DNA of 49,612 nt from Puniceibacterium sp. (GCA_024636635.1 JAGXGV010000070.1:1-49612); one strand, 5' to 3'. Positions 1-9,282 are shown, counted from the first letter of the stretch. Notes: generated by a model from the letters alone, not told the origin. A program made the numbers and translations.

Positions 1-66
1 ATGCTGGGGTTCGTGTCGACGGTGGCCTACGCGCGCTTCATCCTGCGGGGGGACATCATCGAATGA
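1..66 (+). CDS. mrpF: Na+/H+ antiporter subunit F, C-terminal end (partial)
   Basis: Only the last 21 codons are in the window; they end in ARFILRGDIIE and a TGA stop. This tail, with the stop overlapping the start of a clear subunit G gene by the four bases ATGA, is typical of MrpF/MnhF/PhaF, a small three-helix inner-membrane subunit of the multi-subunit cation/proton antiporter. The first base triplet happens to be ATG, but the real start lies to the left of the window. Identification rests mostly on the neighbour. Confidence 0.65.
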   Translation: MLGFVSTVAYARFILRGDIIE

Positions 67-455
67 CCGGCACCGAAATCGTTGAAATCGTCATGGCTGC
101 TACGCTGATCCTCGGGTCGGTGTTCATTCTTGTCGGTTCGATCGGCCTGCTCAAGCTAGACACTCCGATGAAGCGCCTGCATGCGCCGACAAAGGCGGCA
201 ACGCTTGGGGTCGGGGCCTTGCTGGCGGCGTCTATTCTTCATGCCTTCGCCTATGGCGAAGGGTCGCTGAAGGAAATGCTGATCATGGCCTTCCTGTTCG
301 TGACGGCGCCGATTTCGGCGAATTTCATCGCCAAGGTGGCGATCCACCGCGGTCAGGACATGCCGCCCCCGACACCGCCGAAAGACGACACCTGGTCCAC
401 CCTGACTTCGCCGGAGCAGCAGAGTCCTGACGGCAGCGACGGCCCCGCCCGGTGA
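63..455 (+). CDS. mrpG: Na+/H+ antiporter subunit G (MrpG/MnhG/PhaG)
   Basis: A 130-residue inner-membrane protein of the MrpG family, the last small subunit of the Mrp (Mnh/Pha) cation/proton antiporter that exports Na+ or K+ in exchange for protons and helps with pH and salt tolerance. Three hydrophobic segments are visible at about residues 5-30, 45-62 and 72-95. The family pattern GSIGLLKLDTPMKRLHAPTK follows the first helix. The cytosolic tail is rich in Pro, Asp and Gln. The ATG overlaps the stop of the upstream subunit (ATGA), which implies translational coupling. No antiporter gene follows, so this is the end of the operon. Confidence 0.93.
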   Translation: MTGTEIVEIVMAATLILGSVFILVGSIGLLKLDTPMKRLHAPTKAATLGVGALLAASILHAFAYGEGSLKEMLIMAFLFVTAPISANFIAKVAIHRGQDMPPPTPPKDDTWSTLTSPEQQSPDGSDGPAR

Positions 456-473
456 TCCGAATCCGGTGATCCG
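449..473 (+). repeat. short direct repeat at the mrpG stop
   Basis: The 11-mer CCGGTGATCCG occurs at 449-459 and again at 463-473, separated by three bases. The first copy contains the mrpG stop codon. It looks like a small local duplication; no function is suggested. Confidence 0.5.
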
Positions 474-628
474 TGCCGCTTTGGGCCCCGAATAGCGGGT
501 CCGGCGACGGCTGCAACGCCTGTTCACATCGTACCAACGTTTCCGCGAGGAATCGCGCCGGACCTTGGCCCGGGGCAACCTGTGGCATAACTTTGCCGGA
601 CAAGCCCCGTTCTACAGGAGACCAGGAC

Positions 629-1828
629 ATGTCACTTAGCCGTTTTTCACCCTGCACCCTCGTGGTGCTGATCGCCGCCTGCGGGTCGGTCAGTGCCCAG
701 AGTTTCAACGACGCGCCGCCCAATGCCGAAGGTCAGACACCGGCCTTTGCCAACCAGACCCGCGCGCCGGTGATTGACTCCGAGGTGACCCTACAACGCG
801 AGGTGATCGCCGAAGGACTGGAACACCCCTGGGGCATGGACCAGCTTCCGGACGGCAGCTGGATCGTCACCGAACGCCCCGGACGCATGCGCATCGTCGC
901 GCCGGACGGCACCCTGTCCGATCCGGTGTCCGGCCTGCCCGAGGTCGATGCCCGTGACCAGGGCGGTCTTCTGGACGTGATCGTCGCCGGTGACTTTGAC
1001 CAGACCCGCCGTGTCTGGTGGAGCTTTGCGCAGCCCCGTGGCGACGGCGCAAATGCGACTGCCGTTGCCACCGGCACACTGGCGGCAGACAATTCAGCCA
1101 TGACCGATGTGCAGGTGATTTTTCAGCAGCAGCCGGCCTGGCAGTCGACCAAGCATTTTGGATCGCGTCTCGTCTTTGACCGGCAGGGCAAGCTGTTCGT
1201 GACCACGGGCGAAAGGTCTGCGCCGCAGCCCCGCCAGCTTGCGCAGGATCTGGACACGCATCTGGGCAAGGTGCTGCGGATCGAGCCGATGGGCGGACCC
1301 GCCGCGGGCAATCCCGACATCTCTGGCGCACTGGCCGAAATCTGGTCCTATGGCCATCGCAACCTGCAATCCGCCGCCCTAGGGCCGGATGGCGCGCTCT
1401 GGACGGTCGAACACGGGCCGCGCGGCGGGGACGAGCTGAACCGCCCGCAGCCGGGGCTGAACTATGGCTGGCCCGAAGTCACCTATGGCGTAGACTATTC
1501 CGGTGCGATCATGGGCGAGGGGATCACGAAGCGTGACGATGTGGAACAGCCGATCTATTACTGGGATCCGGTCATTGCGCCATCGGGACTGGTATTTTAC
1601 GACGGCGCGATGTTCCCCGAATGGCAGGGCGATGCGCTGATCGGCGGACTGGCGGACAAGTCGCTGGTGCGCCTGACCATTGATGGCGGTCAGGTAAGCG
1701 GCGAAGCGCGCTATCTTCAAGGCGAGGGACGGGTGCGTGACGTCGATGTGTCCGCGCAGGACGGCGCCGTCATGATCCTGATCGACGCGGCCGACGGTGC
1801 GCTGGTACGGTTGTCCAGGGAAGGCTGA
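629..1828 (+). CDS. PQQ-dependent sugar dehydrogenase (soluble aldose sugar dehydrogenase, YliI type)
   Basis: A 399-residue periplasmic protein of the glucose/sorbosone dehydrogenase beta-propeller family, which oxidises sugars with the cofactor pyrroloquinoline quinone. The ATG at 629 is chosen because AGGAG lies 9 bases upstream and a clear signal peptide follows (about residues 1-24, ending VSAQS). Family landmarks are LEHPWGMDQLPDGSWIVTER near residue 65, HFGSRLVFD, TTGER, HLGKVLRIEP, SYGHRNLQ and EHGPRGGDELN, with the late block DPVIAPSGLVFYDG. The frame stays open upstream to 473, but that extension has no ribosome site. No PQQ synthesis genes are in the window, and the true sugar substrate cannot be read from the sequence. 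Confidence 0.88.
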   Translation: MSLSRFSPCTLVVLIAACGSVSAQSFNDAPPNAEGQTPAFANQTRAPVIDSEVTLQREVIAEGLEHPWGMDQLPDGSWIVTERPGRMRIVAPDGTLSDPVSGLPEVDARDQGGLLDVIVAGDFDQTRRVWWSFAQPRGDGANATAVATGTLAADNSAMTDVQVIFQQQPAWQSTKHFGSRLVFDRQGKLFVTTGERSAPQPRQLAQDLDTHLGKVLRIEPMGGPAAGNPDISGALAEIWSYGHRNLQSAALGPDGALWTVEHGPRGGDELNRPQPGLNYGWPEVTYGVDYSGAIMGEGITKRDDVEQPIYYWDPVIAPSGLVFYDGAMFPEWQGDALIGGLADKSLVRLTIDGGQVSGEARYLQGEGRVRDVDVSAQDGAVMILIDAADGALVRLSREG

Positions 1829-1929
1829 GTTCCGGTGTGACAGACGCGGAAAACGGGCTTGACCCGGCTCATCGGGCTGCCATCCTCTGGGCAGGTTTTC
1901 TGGCAGCAGGCAGGCGGTGGCGGTCAAAG

Positions 1930-2745
1930 GTGACACGGATCTTTCCCAGTGCGACGACTCTTCGGGGTGCCGCGACGCTTCTTCTGGCGTTGTTTCTGGC
2001 CGCTTGCGGGGCGAAATCGCCCGACACATCGCGCAAGGTCGGCGCCCTGCCGTCCGGCCTGTCCGGCGGGCATCCCGGCTTTGGCGACAGCGACCCGCAT
2101 GAGGGCATCGGCGCAATGCCGACAAATTATCCCGTGCATGGCGTCGATGTGTCCCGATGGCAGGGCGACGTGGACTGGCGGCAGGCACAGGCCGCAGGCA
2201 TTTCCTTCGCCTTCATCAAGGCGACAGAGGGTGGCGATCTGGTCGATCCCATGTTCCGGACCTATTGGGACGGGGCGGACAATGTCGGTATGAAACGGGG
2301 CGCTTACCATTATTTCTACTTTTGCCGTCCGGCGGAAGAGCAGGCGCGCTGGTTCATCCGGACCGTTCCGAAGGACCCGAACGCCCTGCCGCCGGTGCTC
2401 GACATGGAATGGAATCCGTTTTCCCCGACCTGCACGCGGCGTCCGCCCGCTGCCAAGGTTCTGGCCGAGGCGAAGATCTTTCTGGACCGGATCGAACAGC
2501 ATTATGGGCGGCGCCCGGTCATCTATACCACTGTCGATTTCTTTTCGGACACCGGGATCGGGCAGATCCCAGGCACCGAATTCTGGCTGCGCTCTGTCGC
2601 GAACCCGCCAGAGGTGACCTATCCCGGCATGCCTTGGACCTTTTGGCAATACACCGGAACCGGGATCGTCCCGGGTTTTTCGACCCCGGTGGACATAAAC
2701 GTCTTTTCCGGAACCGCGCAGCAATGGCGGCAGTGGAGCCGGTAG
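1930..2745 (+). CDS. GH25 family lysozyme-like lipoprotein
   Basis: A glycoside hydrolase family 25 (Chalaropsis-type muramidase) protein that would cut the glycan strands of peptidoglycan. Started at the GTG at 1930 it has 271 residues, and an N-terminal hydrophobic stretch ends in the lipobox LAAC with the lipidated Cys at about residue 26. The frame is open back to a GTG at 1837, but that start would place 31 charged residues before the signal. The catalytic domain begins at HGVDVSRWQGDVDW (Asp about 73). The acidic pair DME (Asp about 158, Glu about 160) fits the GH25 active site, and the domain closes with WTFWQYTGTG. It is probably attached to a membrane facing the periplasm, as a wall-remodelling enzyme. 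Confidence 0.85.
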   Translation: MTRIFPSATTLRGAATLLLALFLAACGAKSPDTSRKVGALPSGLSGGHPGFGDSDPHEGIGAMPTNYPVHGVDVSRWQGDVDWRQAQAAGISFAFIKATEGGDLVDPMFRTYWDGADNVGMKRGAYHYFYFCRPAEEQARWFIRTVPKDPNALPPVLDMEWNPFSPTCTRRPPAAKVLAEAKIFLDRIEQHYGRRPVIYTTVDFFSDTGIGQIPGTEFWLRSVANPPEVTYPGMPWTFWQYTGTGIVPGFSTPVDINVFSGTAQQWRQWSR

Positions 2746-3062
2746 GTCAGCTTGGGTCCGAGTGGTCTGCTGTGGATCGAGTGCGATTCTGCCGCAGCGC
2801 AGCGCAGGGCAGACAGGCCCGCATATGGCAGGACGGCGCAGGTCTCAAAGGCTCGTGTCAAGATCGGGATGTTTTCGCATCTAGGATTGAGATCTGCCAC
2901 CAGGCTGAATTTGTTAATAAAATCTTAGGATTTGCCGCTGAGAATACGAATAGAAGCCTTGTAAACAAGCCAGGGTACTAACCTCGCGCGAAACGTGTAG
3001 TTTCAGATTGTAAAAACAGCTAGAGAGTGAACATACTTTGGGCCTCGACCGAGTGTAAACCA
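2746..3062 (+). other. intergenic stretch, AT-richer, probable promoter of the next small gene
   Basis: About 320 bases without a convincing gene. The second half (2900-3020) is clearly AT-richer than the surroundings and contains a small dyad CTTGT-AA-ACAAG at 2958-2969. This suggests the promoter of the small membrane protein that follows, but no clean -35/-10 pair can be named. No rho-independent terminator for the lysozyme gene was seen. Confidence 0.4.
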
Positions 3063-3362
3063 ATGTCTCGGTCCAGCGCCGTGAATACGGTCATTTCAGG
3101 AGTGGGTCAGATCAACCAGTACAGCTTGCCGATTGTGCGGCACCGCGTCATAGGGACTTCGGATGTCGGGCGTATCGCTCCGGCGGTCGCAGACCGGGCG
3201 TTGTCTTGTGCTTTGGCTGCCATTCCGGTCGCGCTGGTACTGACCATAACCGTGATCGTCAAATTCGACCTGTCGCTGCTCTGGTCCCTGCCTTTGTATT
3301 GTGCGACGGGGTCCGCGACGTTTGCCCTCATTCTTATTGTGCGCTACCTGGCGGACAAGTAA
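3063..3362 (+). CDS. small hypothetical membrane protein
   Basis: A 99-residue protein that I do not recognise. The first ~40 residues are polar. They are followed by two hydrophobic segments at about residues 46-67 (ALSCALAAIPVALVLTITVI) and 72-95 (rich in Leu, Ala and Ile), ending in the charged tail RYLADK, so it is probably a two-helix inner-membrane hairpin. ATG 3063 is preferred over the GTG at 3027. It stands alone, convergent with the YihY gene, whose stop lies 8 bases away. No function is proposed. Confidence 0.55.
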   Translation: MSRSSAVNTVISGVGQINQYSLPIVRHRVIGTSDVGRIAPAVADRALSCALAAIPVALVLTITVIVKFDLSLLWSLPLYCATGSATFALILIVRYLADK

Positions 3363-3369
3363 TTTCGGG

Positions 3370-4764
3370 CTAGGCGCGACCGGGGTCGGACTGCGCGGTC
3401 CTTGGGGTGATGGTGGCGACGCCGGGCTGGGGCGTGACCTCGTCGGCGTTTGCAGAGTCCAGTACAAGGGCGAGCGGAACACCCAAAATCTGCTCTTCAG
3501 AGCCGTGCAGGCGGTCCAGCAGCTTGTGCACCGGGTCCGTCCTGGAGGCAAGCCGTCGCGCGATCCGTTCGGGCAGTTCGGCAGAGGGTCGCGGGGGCGC
3601 GCTGTACGGCAGGCCCATGTCGCGGACCAGATCGAAGACCGTCGTTGTGTGCAGATCCCGTGCGATGGCAACCCGGCCTTCTTCGGTTTCCACGATGTAG
3701 CCTTTTTCGCACAGCAGATCGAGGATGTCGTCGCGCGCCTCAAGAGGGACGGCGGCTGCCAGCGTCTCTTCATCCAGCGTGCCACCTTTCTGGGCGTTGC
3801 GGTGCAGCCGTGACAGCAGGGCCACGGCGATGGTCAACCGGTCCGAGGGCGAGGTGGCCAGCCCGACGACGGCATGACGGGTTTGCCACCAGTCGGGAAA
3901 GGCCGCGGCAAAGACCGCACCGAGGATGATCACCATCCAGGATGTGTAGATCCAGATCAGGAACACGGGGACTGCGGCGACTGCGCCATAAATCGTCTCA
4001 TAGCTGGTGCTTGAGGAGTAGAAGGTATTGAACCCCCAGGACAGGATCTGGAACGATATGGCGGCAAAGATGCCGCCGATCAGCGCGTGACGGATGCGCA
4101 CGCGCCGCGCCGGCACGAGCACGAACAGGGCGGTGAAACCGACGATATTGATCGCAATCCGGATCAGGCCGCTCAGGAACCACCCCCCACGGGTCGGCAA
4201 TTCCGCCTGCACACCGAGAATGGCAAGTTGCGAATGGGTCGCGTAGGTCATAATATCCGAGGTCAGGGTAAAGCTGGCCCCGATCAGCAGCGGCCCCATC
4301 GTGAGGATGGCCCAGAAGATCAGCAGGCGCTTCATCATGGGGCGCGGGCGGTCGACGTGCCAGACCTGGTTCAGCGTATCCTCAACCGTGGACAGCAGCA
4401 AAAGCGCGGCAACTGCCAAGGCGACGACGCCCACCGCGGTCAGGTTGCTGGCGTTCTGGGTGAAGTTCGCCAGATAATCGGACACTGCGGTTCCGGCTTC
4501 TGGCACTACGGCGTCGAAGAACATTTCCTGCATCCGCCCCTTGACCGCGTCAAAGGCGGAAAAGCTTGACAGGATGGCAAAGGCGATCACCAGCAGCGGC
4601 ACAAGCGCCAGCAGGGTGGTATAGGTCAGCGCTGCTGCGGCATTGTTCATCCGGTCGGCAAAAAAGCGGCGGACGGCAAAGATCACGAAGTTCGTGACCT
4701 GAAGGCCGACACGGATCGGACGGCTTTCTTTCCAGCTGTCGATGGTTGCTCGAAAATCTTTCAT
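3370..4764 (-). CDS. YihY/virulence factor BrkB family membrane protein
   Basis: A 464-residue inner-membrane protein of the YihY/BrkB (UPF0761) family, formerly mislabelled ribonuclease BN; the biochemical role is not settled. Start ATG 4764 opens MKDFRATIDSW; the longer open frame to 5043 runs into the RND gene and has no start signal. Six hydrophobic segments fall between about residues 40 and 285. Family hallmarks are the NNAAAALTYTTLLALVPLL block in helix 1, STVEDTLNQVWHV after helix 2, and VPVFLIWIYTSWMVIILGA near the end of the membrane domain. A soluble C-terminal tail of about 170 residues follows, longer than in the shortest members, which resembles a winged-helix fold (GGTLDEETLAAAVPL, EEGRVAIARDL). 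Confidence 0.88.
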   Translation of the reverse strand: MKDFRATIDSWKESRPIRVGLQVTNFVIFAVRRFFADRMNNAAAALTYTTLLALVPLLVIAFAILSSFSAFDAVKGRMQEMFFDAVVPEAGTAVSDYLANFTQNASNLTAVGVVALAVAALLLLSTVEDTLNQVWHVDRPRPMMKRLLIFWAILTMGPLLIGASFTLTSDIMTYATHSQLAILGVQAELPTRGGWFLSGLIRIAINIVGFTALFVLVPARRVRIRHALIGGIFAAISFQILSWGFNTFYSSSTSYETIYGAVAAVPVFLIWIYTSWMVIILGAVFAAAFPDWWQTRHAVVGLATSPSDRLTIAVALLSRLHRNAQKGGTLDEETLAAAVPLEARDDILDLLCEKGYIVETEEGRVAIARDLHTTTVFDLVRDMGLPYSAPPRPSAELPERIARRLASRTDPVHKLLDRLHGSEEQILGVPLALVLDSANADEVTPQPGVATITPRTAQSDPGRA

Positions 4765-4885
4765 GCAGGACAAGCTAGAGCAGTTGGGCCCAAAGGTCAG
4801 GGCAGATCGGCATTTTCGCGTCCTGTGTCCGAATTTGGCAACGTTTTCCATCCAGTCGGCACCAGTGCGCCGACCGGACAGGGGC

Positions 4886-7800
4886 CTATTCCGCAGGCGT
4901 GACCTCTGCCTTGGGGGGCGTATCCCGGGCCTGTCCGGCAAGGCGCGCCACCAGAACGAAGAAGAACGGCACCAGCAGCACGCCAAGGACGGTGGCCGAA
5001 ATGGTTCCACCCAGCACACCCGATCCGATGGCCTGTCGTCCACCCGATCCGGCCCCGCTGGACAGCACCAGCGGCAGCACGCCCAGCGAGAAGGCCATCG
5101 AGGTCATGAGGATCGGTCGGAACCGCTGTTTCGCGGCCTCGGTCACCGCCTCCAGCAGCGGTTTTCCGGAATCGCGCTGCTCGCGGGCAAATTCGACGAT
5201 CAGGATAGCGTTCTTGCCCGTCAGGCCGATCACGGCGAGCAGGCCAACCTGGAAGAACACGCCATTCTCGAAACTGCCCAGCCAGGCCCCCGCCAGCGCG
5301 CCCAGAACCCCGATGGGCATGGCCAGCATGACGGCGAACGGGATCGACCAGCTTTCGTAAAGCGCGGCCAGCGCCAGGAACACGGCGGCAAGGCTGAGCG
5401 CGTAAAGCAGCGGCGCCTGGTTGCCCGATTGCTGCTCTTCAAGCGACAGGCCGGTCCAGGCCACCTGATAGCCGGGCGGCAACTGGTCGACCAAGGCCTC
5501 GATCTCGGCGATGGCGTCGCCGGTGGACACCCCGGGTACGGGTGAACCCTGGATCTGCATCGCGGGCACGCCGTTGTAGCGGTTCACCCCCTGCGGCCCG
5601 TAGGTCCAGCTGCCTTGCGCAAAGTTCGAGAACGGCACAAGCCCGCCACTGGCGTTGCGCACCCGCCATTTGTCCAGATCCGACGGCGTGGCGCGCGAAT
5701 CGGCCTCGCCCTGGACATAGACACGCTTGATCCGGCCCTGGTCTATGAAGTCGTTCACGTAGCGACCGGCCCAGGCGACGGACAGCAGGTTGCCGACATC
5801 CGTGGCCGAAACGCCCATCGCCCCGGCCTTGCGCCAGTCGATGTCCAGATTGAACTGCGCCGCATCCTCAAGCCCCGAGGGACGGGCGGATGCGATCAAC
5901 TCGCTTTGTCCAAGCAGGCCCAGCATCTGGTTGCGCGCCTGCAAGAGCTGGTCGTGCGTCTGTCCGGCCCGCGCCTGAAGATAGAAGTCAAAGCCGGACA
6001 CGTTGCCAAGTTCAATGACCGACGGCGGCACGATGGGAAACACCATGGCGTCGCGGAGCTGGCTGAACGCGCCAAAGGCCCGGCCCGCCAGCGCCTGAAC
6101 GCTTTGCGACGGCGAGGGGCGTTCTTCCCAGTCCTTGAGCCTGACAAAGGCCAGGCCCATGTTCTGCCCCTGTCCGGCAAAGCTGAAGCCGACTACGCCA
6201 AAGACAGAGTCCACAACTTCGGATTCCTGTTCGAGATAGTAGCTTTCCACCTGCTTCACCACTTCGAGCGTGCGTTCGGCGGTGGCGCCCGTGGGCCCCT
6301 GGATCAATGTGAACAGGATGCCCTGGTCCTCTTCGGGCAGGAAACCCTCGGGGGTGCGCAGGAACAGGAACACCATCGCGGCGATGATGCCGCCATAGAC
6401 CAGCACCATGCGGAACGGGCGGCGCACGATATAGCCGACCGTGCGGCCATAACCGCTGGTCGTCTTGTCGAATCCGCGGTTGAACAGGCCGAACAGGCCG
6501 CGCTTGCGATCATGTGTCGGCTTTTTCAGCAGCGTGGCGCACAGCGCCGGTGTCAGCGTCAGCGCCACCAGCACAGACAGCGACATGGCGCTGATGATGG
6601 TCACGGCGAACTGTTTATAGATCACGCCGGTCGAGCCGGGAAAGAACACCATCGGAACAAACACGACCGACAGCACCACCGCGATGCCGATCAACGCGCC
6701 GGTGATCTGGTCCATCGACTTGCGCGTCGCCTCAAGCGGGCTCAGACCTTCCTGTTCCATGATGCGTTCGACGTTTTCCACGACGACGATGGCGTCGTCC
6801 ACCAGCAGGCCGATGGACAGGACCATCGCCAGCATGGTCAGCGTGTTGATCGAAAATCCGAATGCCGCCAGCACGCCGAAGGTGCCCAGGATGACCACCG
6901 GCACCGCAAGGGTCGGGATCAAAGTCGCGCGAAGATTCTGAAGGAACAGGTACATCACGAGAAAGACCAGGATGATCGCCTCGATCAGGGTCTTGACCAC
7001 CTCTTCGATCGAGATGGTGACGAAAGGCGTGGTGTCATAGGGGATGACATAGTCGATGTCGTCGGGAAAAAGCTGGGCGAATTCCTCGATCCGCGATTCG
7101 ACGGCCGCGGCGGTGTCCAGCGCATTGGCCCCCGGCGCAAGGCTGATCGCCATGCCCGAGGACGGCGCCCCGTTATAGCGCGAGATGGTGTTATAGTTTT
7201 CGGCCCCGATCTCGACCCGGGCCACGTCGTTCAGAAGCACAAGACCGCCGTCCGTCTCGGCGCGCAGCACGATCTGGCGGAAATCCTCGGGGGTGCGCAG
7301 CAGTGACTGCGCGGTGATCGTCGCGTTAAGCTGCTGACCCTCGACCGTGGGCCGCGACCCGAAAGACCCCGCCGAGATCTGGGCATTCTCTGCCGATACG
7401 GCGGCAATCACATCCGACGGCGCGAGTTCGAATGCGGCCAGTTTGGACGGGTCCAGCCAGATCCGCATGGCGTATTGCGCACCGAACACCTGCACGTTGC
7501 CGACGCCTTCGACGCGGCTGATCTCGTTCACCATGTTCGAGACGAGGTAATCCGACAGGTCGGTGGCATCATAGGTGCCGCCCTCTGATATCAGGCCGAT
7601 CACCATCAGGAACCCGGACGACGATTTCTGCACGGTCACGCCCTGCCGCGTGACCGGTTCGGGCAACAGCGCGGTGGCCTGTGACAGCTTGTTCTGCACC
7701 TGCACCTGCGCGATGTCGGGGTCGGTCCCGGTCTCGAAGGTCAGCGTGATCGACGCGCCCCCGGACGAGGTTGAACTGGACGAGATGTAGCGCATCCCGT

Positions 7801-8017
7801 CCAGGCCGGTCATCTGCTGTTCGATCACCTGCGTGACGGTGTTCGCCACCGTCTCGGCCGACGCGCCGGGATAGTTTGCGCTGACCGACACTGTGGGCGG
7901 CGCGATCTGGGGATATTGCGCGACGGGCAGCGTCAGGATCGACAGCGCACCGATCCCCATGATGAAGATCGAAAGTACCCAGGCAAAGATCGGGCGGTCG
8001 ATGAAAAAACGGGCCAT
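4886..8017 (-). CDS. RND efflux pump, inner-membrane transporter (AcrB/MexB, HAE1 type)
   Basis: A 1043-residue hydrophobe/amphiphile efflux transporter, the normal length for the family. It takes drugs, detergents or bile-like compounds from the periplasm and membrane and drives them out using the proton gradient, working as a trimer with an adaptor and a TolC-type channel. The N-terminus MARFFIDRPIFAWVLSIFIM is the classical first helix. The proton-relay helix SIGLLVDDAIVVVENVER with its Asp pair lies near residue 405. GLTGKNAILIVEFA and RFRPILMTSMAF mark the second membrane half. The adaptor gene lies 44 bases upstream on the same strand, so the two form one operon. No outer-membrane channel gene is in the window. 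Confidence 0.96.
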   Translation of the reverse strand: MARFFIDRPIFAWVLSIFIMGIGALSILTLPVAQYPQIAPPTVSVSANYPGASAETVANTVTQVIEQQMTGLDGMRYISSSSTSSGGASITLTFETGTDPDIAQVQVQNKLSQATALLPEPVTRQGVTVQKSSSGFLMVIGLISEGGTYDATDLSDYLVSNMVNEISRVEGVGNVQVFGAQYAMRIWLDPSKLAAFELAPSDVIAAVSAENAQISAGSFGSRPTVEGQQLNATITAQSLLRTPEDFRQIVLRAETDGGLVLLNDVARVEIGAENYNTISRYNGAPSSGMAISLAPGANALDTAAAVESRIEEFAQLFPDDIDYVIPYDTTPFVTISIEEVVKTLIEAIILVFLVMYLFLQNLRATLIPTLAVPVVILGTFGVLAAFGFSINTLTMLAMVLSIGLLVDDAIVVVENVERIMEQEGLSPLEATRKSMDQITGALIGIAVVLSVVFVPMVFFPGSTGVIYKQFAVTIISAMSLSVLVALTLTPALCATLLKKPTHDRKRGLFGLFNRGFDKTTSGYGRTVGYIVRRPFRMVLVYGGIIAAMVFLFLRTPEGFLPEEDQGILFTLIQGPTGATAERTLEVVKQVESYYLEQESEVVDSVFGVVGFSFAGQGQNMGLAFVRLKDWEERPSPSQSVQALAGRAFGAFSQLRDAMVFPIVPPSVIELGNVSGFDFYLQARAGQTHDQLLQARNQMLGLLGQSELIASARPSGLEDAAQFNLDIDWRKAGAMGVSATDVGNLLSVAWAGRYVNDFIDQGRIKRVYVQGEADSRATPSDLDKWRVRNASGGLVPFSNFAQGSWTYGPQGVNRYNGVPAMQIQGSPVPGVSTGDAIAEIEALVDQLPPGYQVAWTGLSLEEQQSGNQAPLLYALSLAAVFLALAALYESWSIPFAVMLAMPIGVLGALAGAWLGSFENGVFFQVGLLAVIGLTGKNAILIVEFAREQRDSGKPLLEAVTEAAKQRFRPILMTSMAFSLGVLPLVLSSGAGSGGRQAIGSGVLGGTISATVLGVLLVPFFFVLVARLAGQARDTPPKAEVTPAE

Positions 8018-8061
8018 GGTCTCTGTGCTCCGGGTCAGGTCTGGGTCGGCGGGTGTAGGGG

Positions 8062-9282
8062 TTATTCGGTGGCGGTTTCGGCGGCTCCGGCGCGGGTCTT
8101 GTCGGCGCTGGCGATCTGGCGTTCCTCGGGGGCGACGGTGGCACCGGGCTGGATCTTTTGCAGACCCTTGATGATCACCTTGTCGCCGGCGTTCAGACCT
8201 TCGGTCACGATCCAGTCGGACCCCATGTCCTGCTCGATGGTAAGCGACACCTGTTCGACCGCGTTGTCACCGTTGACGATCATCGCGATCGGCTGTCCGC
8301 GCCTGTCACGGCTGACACCTTCCTGCGGGACGCGGAAAGCGCCCCGGATGGGTCGTGTGGGCATTTCAACCTGCACGTACATGCCCGGAAGCAGAAGTTT
8401 TTCCGGGTTGTCAAAGCTCATGCGCAGCACCACGACGCCGGTCTGTTCGTCCACGTCCGGCTCGGCGGCGGTCAGGCTGCCGGTCTGGTCGAAGATGCTG
8501 CCGTCCGCCAGTGTCAGCTTGACCGCCTGGTCGATTTCGCCCAGCGCGTCGACGCCATTGCCGCGCCGCCATTGCAGCACCTCGGCGGCAGACTGTGTCA
8601 CGTCCACATAGATCGAGTCGATGTTGCGGATCACCGCCAGCGGATCGGCCTGGCTGGCCGTGACAAGCGCCCCCTGGCTGGTCAGTGACCGCCCGATTTC
8701 GCCCGACAGCCGCGCGCGGATGCTTGTGCGGTCCAGTTCGATCTGCGCCGCCTGAAGCTGGGCCTGCGCGACCTGAAGGCTGGCCGCCATGGATTCCCGT
8801 GCCGCAAGCGCCGAATCATAGGACTGATCCGAGGCGACGTTGCGCTGGCGCAGCTCCTCGAACCGGGTCAGTTCCTTTTCCGCCGCAGAAAGCTGTGCCT
8901 GCGCCAGCGTCACCTGCGCCTCGGCCTGGGTGACGTTGGCCTGATAGGTTGCAGGGTCGATGGTGAACAGGACGTCCCCGACTTCGACCCTGCCACCTTC
9001 GGTGAACAGGCGTTCGGTTATGATTCCAGCCACCTGGGGGCGGACCTCGGCGGCGGCCGAGGCGACAACCCGTCCAGGCAGGGTCGAGGTCAGGGTGACA
9101 TCCTCGGGCTGGACGGTGACCACGGTCACGGCGGTCGGCGGGCTGTCCTGTCCCTGTGCGGTGGCGGTGCCGGACAGACCGGCAATGACGACCACGGACA
9201 AGGCCACAGAAAGGGCCACAGAAAGGGTCGCAGAAAGGGTCAAAGACGGGGCCACGGCCTGGGTTATACGGTTCGGGATCAT
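8062..9282 (-). CDS. RND efflux pump, periplasmic adaptor subunit (membrane fusion protein)
   Basis: A 406-residue adaptor of the AcrA/MexA (HlyD-like) family that bridges the RND pump to an outer-membrane channel. Start ATG 9282 has GAGGT 6 bases upstream; the open frame runs on to 9426 without a better start. The signal peptide (about residues 1-45) is unusually long and made of near-repeats of LSVA, encoded by 12-bp tandem repeats. It ends in TATAQ and not in a lipobox, so the protein is probably soluble in the periplasm, unlike lipidated AcrA. Next come the lipoyl/barrel half, an alpha-helical hairpin rich in Gln and Ala (about residues 105-175), the returning lipoyl strand and the C-terminal barrel. 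It is co-transcribed with the pump gene; no regulator gene lies beside it. Confidence 0.94.
   Translation of the reverse strand: MIPNRITQAVAPSLTLSATLSVALSVALSVVVIAGLSGTATAQGQDSPPTAVTVVTVQPEDVTLTSTLPGRVVASAAAEVRPQVAGIITERLFTEGGRVEVGDVLFTIDPATYQANVTQAEAQVTLAQAQLSAAEKELTRFEELRQRNVASDQSYDSALAARESMAASLQVAQAQLQAAQIELDRTSIRARLSGEIGRSLTSQGALVTASQADPLAVIRNIDSIYVDVTQSAAEVLQWRRGNGVDALGEIDQAVKLTLADGSIFDQTGSLTAAEPDVDEQTGVVVLRMSFDNPEKLLLPGMYVQVEMPTRPIRGAFRVPQEGVSRDRRGQPIAMIVNGDNAVEQVSLTIEQDMGSDWIVTEGLNAGDKVIIKGLQKIQPGATVAPEERQIASADKTRAGAAETATE
9202..9249 (-). repeat. 12-bp tandem repeat inside the RND adaptor signal peptide
   Basis: Four adjacent 12-base units on the plus strand: GGCCACAGAAAG (9202), the same again (9214), GGTCGCAGAAAG (9226) and GGTCAAAGACGG (9238). 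A diverged fifth unit precedes them at 9190. They lie inside the coding region and give the near-repeated residues LSATLSVALSVALSV in the hydrophobic core of the signal peptide. The 12-base unit keeps the frame whatever the copy number. Confidence 0.85.

Noticed and set aside
5615..7306. 563-codon open frame opposite the RND pump gene
   Set aside because: Its His/Arg/Asp-rich, domain-free product is antisense to a full-length pump gene.
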